Assembly (NCBI GenBank): GCA_964433225.1
Contig: CAYSQA010000016.1
Span: forward strand, 1-9,547
DNA length: 9,547 nt
From: CG2-30-36-39 sp964433225
Lineage (GTDB): Bacteria; Patescibacteriota; Microgenomatia; UBA1400; PJMF01
Direction: 5' to 3'
The position numbers and the translations under genes are program-made. The notes beneath the pieces are model-generated. The model saw only the letters and a program-made list of their open reading frames with translations. It had not been told where the DNA came from and did no database searches. This document shows, piece by piece, positions 6,949 through 9,547 of the stretch. Position 1 is the first letter of the stretch, and the number at the start of each line of letters is the position of its first letter.

Positions 6949-8598
6949 ATGAAAAAACTATTATTACCGATCTTATTGATTATTGGTTTACCCCTATGGG
7001 CAGTGATAAAACCGTATTTTCATCTAGGAGTGCCTTATACCCATGATGGGGAAAACCATTTGGCTCGTTTTGCCAATTACAAAGTTGCAGTTAAAGAAGG
7101 TCAGTTTCCGCCTCGATTTGCCCCTAATTTGAATAATCACTATGGCTATCCAGTTTTTAATTACAATTATCCATTAGCCAATATTTTGTCTTTACCGTTT
7201 AGTATTGTGGGCATTTCTTATGAACTAACCTTTAAACTATTGATGATTTCAGCTCTCTTACTTGGTAGTTGGGGAGTTTGGTCGTGGTTGAAAGACTTGA
7301 AACTAGGGGATGATCAAGCTAGATTGTTAGCTGTAGCCAGTTTCTTGTTAGCTCCCTTTACGGTTAACCTAATTTATGTGCGAGGTAATATTGGTGAAGC
7401 TTGGGCGTTGGCGTTATTTCCTTGGTTGTTGTGGTTGACTCATCAGCTTAAAAAAGAAGCTGAGTTGCCTTACTTGGTGAGTACCAGCATTATTACGGCT
7501 TTTTTGTTGTCGCATAATGTCTCGGTGTTGTTTGGTGGAATAATCTGGCTAATTTATAGCTGGGTAGTTTTGCAAAATAAGAGGGCAGACTGGGGTAGAT
7601 TGTTGTGGCGAGGGAGTTTGGCGCTGGCTATGAGCTTGTGGTTTTGGTTGCCGGCGTTGGCAGAAAAAAACCAAATTATTTTGGATCAGGCTGATTTATC
7701 AAATCAATTTAAACAGCACTTCCCTAGTGTTTTACAATTAATTAGCTCTCCCCTACAGTTTGGTTATTCGATGTTGGGGCCAGTGGATACGATGAGTTTG
7801 GCGCTGGGTGGAAGTGGTTTGGTGGCTTTGGTGTTAGGAACAATTTTAGCTATAAAAACCAAGCAAAAATCTTTAAAGAAAAAATATTTATGGTTGACTG
7901 TGACACTAGGCTGGAGTTTGGTGTTTTTCCAAACCGAGGCTTCTCTTGGTCTATGGCAGAAACTTCCGTTAGTTCAGTTTGTTCAGTTTCCTTGGCGGTT
8001 AAGTTTGTTTTTGGTTATACTCGTTTTACCATTACTAGTAGCACTAGTTACTCACCATAAGATTTTCAAGTCTTTGTTTATTTTAATTTTGGTTGGTCAG
8101 TTATTAGCAGTTTGGCGTTTTCAACCAGCTGATTACTTACATAAAACTACTTTGGATTATGATTTGTTTTCTCAAAGTACGACTACTGGCAACGAAAACC
8201 TACCCAAAACCTTTACTTATCAAGAGATTGCTGATTGGTCACCTGAACCCAGTGTTCTGAAGGGGCAAGCTAACTACCAAGTGAAGCATTGGACAGGGAC
8301 TAACAGAAAATATACGGTGACAGTAACAGAAAAAGCTTTGTTGGTAGAACCAACCATGTATTTTATTGGTTGGCAAACTTATATTAATGATCAACAAATT
8401 GACTATGCAGTAATGACCGAGACAGAGGGCCGAATTGGTTACTGGCTGGAACCAGGTAACTATGAAGTAACTAGTCAATTTACGCAAAAAACTTGGTCTA
8501 GAAGATTGGGCAATGCAAGCAGTATTATGACTGGCAGTATTTTTTTGTGGTTGGCTGCTCATGAAATAGTTAACTTAAAAAAAAGAAGCTGGCTTTGA
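6949..8598 (+). CDS. Polytopic 'PTPS-related'/YfhO-like membrane protein, putative GT-C glycosyltransferase
   Basis: Multi-pass membrane protein of 549 residues. After a first hydrophobic segment (about 3-20) it carries THDGENHLAR (31-40, with D33, H37 and R40), then FPPRFAPNLNNHYGYPVFNYNYPL and YVRGNIGEAWALALFPWLLW. These are the hallmarks of the family called '6-pyruvoyl-tetrahydropterin synthase-related membrane protein', whose name is historical; nothing here resembles the pterin enzyme. Membrane segments continue to about 390. Then comes a soluble, probably external beta-rich domain (about 440-520), with YFIGWQTYIND and a LEPGNYEV turn as in YfhO-type C-termini, and a last membrane helix. 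Related proteins are thought to move sugars from polyprenyl-phosphate carriers, but this is inference. The start follows the upstream stop by one base, without a Shine-Dalgarno site, and reads ATG AAA AAA. Confidence 0.82.
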   Translation: MKKLLLPILLIIGLPLWAVIKPYFHLGVPYTHDGENHLARFANYKVAVKEGQFPPRFAPNLNNHYGYPVFNYNYPLANILSLPFSIVGISYELTFKLLMISALLLGSWGVWSWLKDLKLGDDQARLLAVASFLLAPFTVNLIYVRGNIGEAWALALFPWLLWLTHQLKKEAELPYLVSTSIITAFLLSHNVSVLFGGIIWLIYSWVVLQNKRADWGRLLWRGSLALAMSLWFWLPALAEKNQIILDQADLSNQFKQHFPSVLQLISSPLQFGYSMLGPVDTMSLALGGSGLVALVLGTILAIKTKQKSLKKKYLWLTVTLGWSLVFFQTEASLGLWQKLPLVQFVQFPWRLSLFLVILVLPLLVALVTHHKIFKSLFILILVGQLLAVWRFQPADYLHKTTLDYDLFSQSTTTGNENLPKTFTYQEIADWSPEPSVLKGQANYQVKHWTGTNRKYTVTVTEKALLVEPTMYFIGWQTYINDQQIDYAVMTETEGRIGYWLEPGNYEVTSQFTQKTWSRRLGNASSIMTGSIFLWLAAHEIVNLKKRSWL

Positions 8599-8611
8599 GC
8601 TGGTTGTTGCT

Positions 8612-8617
8612 TATAAT
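8612..8617 (+). promoter_or_regulatory. Candidate -10 box for the epimerase gene
   Basis: A perfect TATAAT, preceded by TGC and one extra T, close to but not exactly an extended -10. No convincing -35 lies 16-18 nt upstream. A transcript from about 8624 would have a leader near 58 nt that includes the hairpin and the Shine-Dalgarno site. Its location in the only sizeable gap favours a real promoter, but read-through from the upstream operon is also possible. Confidence 0.4.
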
Positions 8618-8638
8618 AAACCCATTGCTCTTTATTCA

Positions 8639-8655
8639 AGGCTACTGGGTAGCTT
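8639..8655 (+). other. Short hairpin in the epimerase leader
   Basis: GCTAC (8641-8645) pairs with GTAGC (8649-8653) across a 3-nt loop. A G-T pair and an A-T pair extend the stem to 7 bp. It is followed by an A-rich stretch, not T's, so it is not a standard terminator. It may slow RNA decay at the operon end, act in the leader, or be chance. Confidence 0.3.
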
Positions 8656-8670
8656 AAAACAAAGTAAACG

Positions 8671-8676
8671 AAAGGA
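8671..8676 (+). promoter_or_regulatory. Shine-Dalgarno site of the epimerase gene
   Basis: AAAGGA ends 5 nt before the ATG at 8682, a normal spacing. It is the only clear Shine-Dalgarno site before a gene start in the window, and it fixes the epimerase start. Confidence 0.75.
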
Positions 8677-8681
8677 TTGTT

Positions 8682-9547
8682 ATGAAGATTTTAGTCACTG
8701 GTGGAGCAGGGTTTATTGCTTCTCACGTAGCCGATGCTTATCTAGAGGCTGGTCATGAAGTAGTAATTGTCGATAATCTTTCGACTGGTAAAACCGAGTT
8801 TGTCTCTGATCAAGCCAAGTTTTATCAAGCTGATATCACTGATCAAGCCAAGATCCAACAAATTATCCGAGCAGAAAAACCAGAAATAATTAATCATCAT
8901 GCCGCTCATATTCAGGTGGGCTACTCAGTTCAAAATCCCCAATTTGATGCGGAAAATAATGTAATTGGTTTACTCAATGTCATGGAAGCAGCCAAAGATG
9001 TAAAAGTCAAAAAAGTGATCATGGCCGCCACTGGTGGCGCAATGTATGGCAACAAACAAACCCCTTTTGTTGAAACCATGAAAGAAGAGCCATTGTCTCC
9101 CTATGGTATCTCCAAAAGAGCTGGAGAACTTTACTTGAATTACTATCATGAACTTTATGGTATTCCTTATGTGTCACTGCGTTACTCCAATGTCTATGGT
9201 CCACGCCAAAATGCTCATGGTGAGTCTGGGGTAGTGGCGATTTTTTCAGAAATGATGATGGCCGGTAAAACGCCAGTGATTAATGGTGATGGCACTCATA
9301 CTAGAGATTATGTCTATGTAGGTGATGTAGTCAAAGCCAACTTATTAGCCTTAGAAACTGAGTTTGTGGGTGAGCTCAATATTGGTACCACCACTGAAAT
9401 CAGCACGAATGAGGTGTTTGATGCAGTAGTGAAAGAATTAGGGATCGATCTGAAAAAGCAATATGGTCCAGAGAGACCCGGTGAACAAGTGACTAGCTCA
9501 TTGAGTTACCAAAAGGCGAAAGAAAAACTAGGTTGGGAACCAACAGT
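8682..9547 (+). CDS. NAD-dependent sugar epimerase/dehydratase, UDP-glucose 4-epimerase-like (3' end beyond window)
   Basis: Extended short-chain dehydrogenase/reductase that changes the sugar of a nucleotide-sugar in the cytoplasm; 288 codons are visible and the frame is open to the window edge. Family members run to about 310 residues, so only the last few dozen bases should be missing. The N-terminal Rossmann fold begins KILVTGGAGFIASH (2-15), with VDNLSTG after the second strand. The HHAAHIQVGYSV segment, ATGGAMYG (T117 in the Ser/Thr position) and YGISK (Y141 and K145) give the catalytic set. LRYSNVYGPRQ and NGDGTHTRDYVYVGDV are typical substrate-domain motifs of the GalE-like group. The third Gly of the usual GxxGxxG is Ala13. 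UDP-glucose or UDP-GlcNAc 4-epimerase is most likely, but a related UDP-sugar enzyme cannot be excluded. It probably supplies a donor for the upstream transferases. Confidence 0.9.
   Translation, partial: MKILVTGGAGFIASHVADAYLEAGHEVVIVDNLSTGKTEFVSDQAKFYQADITDQAKIQQIIRAEKPEIINHHAAHIQVGYSVQNPQFDAENNVIGLLNVMEAAKDVKVKKVIMAATGGAMYGNKQTPFVETMKEEPLSPYGISKRAGELYLNYYHELYGIPYVSLRYSNVYGPRQNAHGESGVVAIFSEMMMAGKTPVINGDGTHTRDYVYVGDVVKANLLALETEFVGELNIGTTTEISTNEVFDAVVKELGIDLKKQYGPERPGEQVTSSLSYQKAKEKLGWEPT

Larger units (their letters stand above)
1852..8598 (+). other. Five-gene surface-glycan operon (inferred)
   Basis: Junctions are a 4-nt ATGA overlap at 3534, a 1-nt gap before 5134, a 4-nt ATGA overlap at 5904 and a 1-nt gap before 6949. 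With no room for promoters or terminators between genes and no Shine-Dalgarno sites at the junctions, cotranscription and coupled translation are likely. Gene order is membrane GT, membrane GT, cytoplasmic GT2, cytoplasmic GT4, membrane PTPS-related protein. argS, 24 nt upstream, may share the transcript. Confidence 0.75.
8599..8681. other. Intergenic region between the membrane-protein gene and the epimerase gene
   Basis: The largest gap in the window, 83 nt. In order it holds a candidate -10 box, a small perfect hairpin and a Shine-Dalgarno site. No T-run follows the hairpin, so no classic rho-independent terminator for the upstream operon is visible. No small open frame with a start and ribosome site was recognised. 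Confidence 0.6.

Noticed and set aside
8239..8562. Antisense open frame of 107 codons opposite the membrane protein, with similar ones at 93-407, 3143-3340, 3547-3774, 5322-5561 and 9019-9204
   Set aside because: All lie wholly opposite strongly supported genes, have no recognisable domain and no convincing ribosome site. They look like shadow frames.
1..9547. Reassigned TGA codon, as in some candidate-phylum bacteria
   Set aside because: TGA ends three genes at the expected family lengths (3537, 5907, 8598), and no in-frame TGA interrupts a conserved domain.
1..9547. Mobile element, CRISPR array, tRNA, phage or defence genes
   Set aside because: No transposase, integrase, repeat array, terminal inverted repeat, tRNA-like fold or nuclease motif was recognised. 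The content is a housekeeping gene plus glycan synthesis genes.

Overview
The window reads as bacterial chromosomal DNA with all seven genes on the + strand, a low G+C content (roughly 40% by eye, not counted) and very tight packing. TGA, TAG and TAA all end genes, so the standard bacterial code applies; there is no sign of TGA being read as an amino acid. Clear Shine-Dalgarno sites are scarce. The gene content (membrane glycosyltransferases of the PMT_2/GT39 and 'PTPS-related' kinds beside small GT2 and GT4 enzymes, with an A-rich start and few SD sites) resembles what is often seen in Candidate Phyla Radiation bacteria such as Microgenomates. That placement is an inference from style, not a phylogenetic result.

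Layout: 1-60 is a short upstream region with a TATAAT box close to the first start codon. 61-1827 is argS (arginyl-tRNA synthetase), complete. After 24 nt comes a run of five genes with overlaps or 1-nt gaps from 1852 to 8598: two tandem related polytopic GT-C (GT39-like) glycosyltransferases, a cytoplasmic GT2 glycosyltransferase, a GT4 glycosyltransferase, and a polytopic 'PTPS-related'/YfhO-like membrane protein. An 83-nt gap (8599-8681) holds a possible promoter, a small hairpin and the one convincing Shine-Dalgarno site. 8682 to the window end is the start of a UDP-glucose-4-epimerase-like NAD-dependent sugar epimerase/dehydratase, cut by the window edge at codon 288.

How they fit together (inference): the epimerase would supply a nucleotide sugar; the GT2 and GT4 enzymes would use nucleotide sugars on the cytoplasmic face to build a lipid-linked or surface glycan; and the three multi-pass proteins would add or transfer sugars from polyprenyl-phosphate carriers on the outer face. 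No flippase, polymerase, ligase or initiating phosphoglycosyltransferase lies in the window, so the product and acceptor cannot be named. argS is a housekeeping neighbour.

I found no clear new system. The observations most worth a second look are the leaderless-type promoter context of two genes, the diverged tandem GT39-like pair, and the altered NAD-binding motif of the epimerase. No tRNA, rRNA, CRISPR, insertion sequence or large repeat was seen, and no gene-free stretch exceeds 83 nt.
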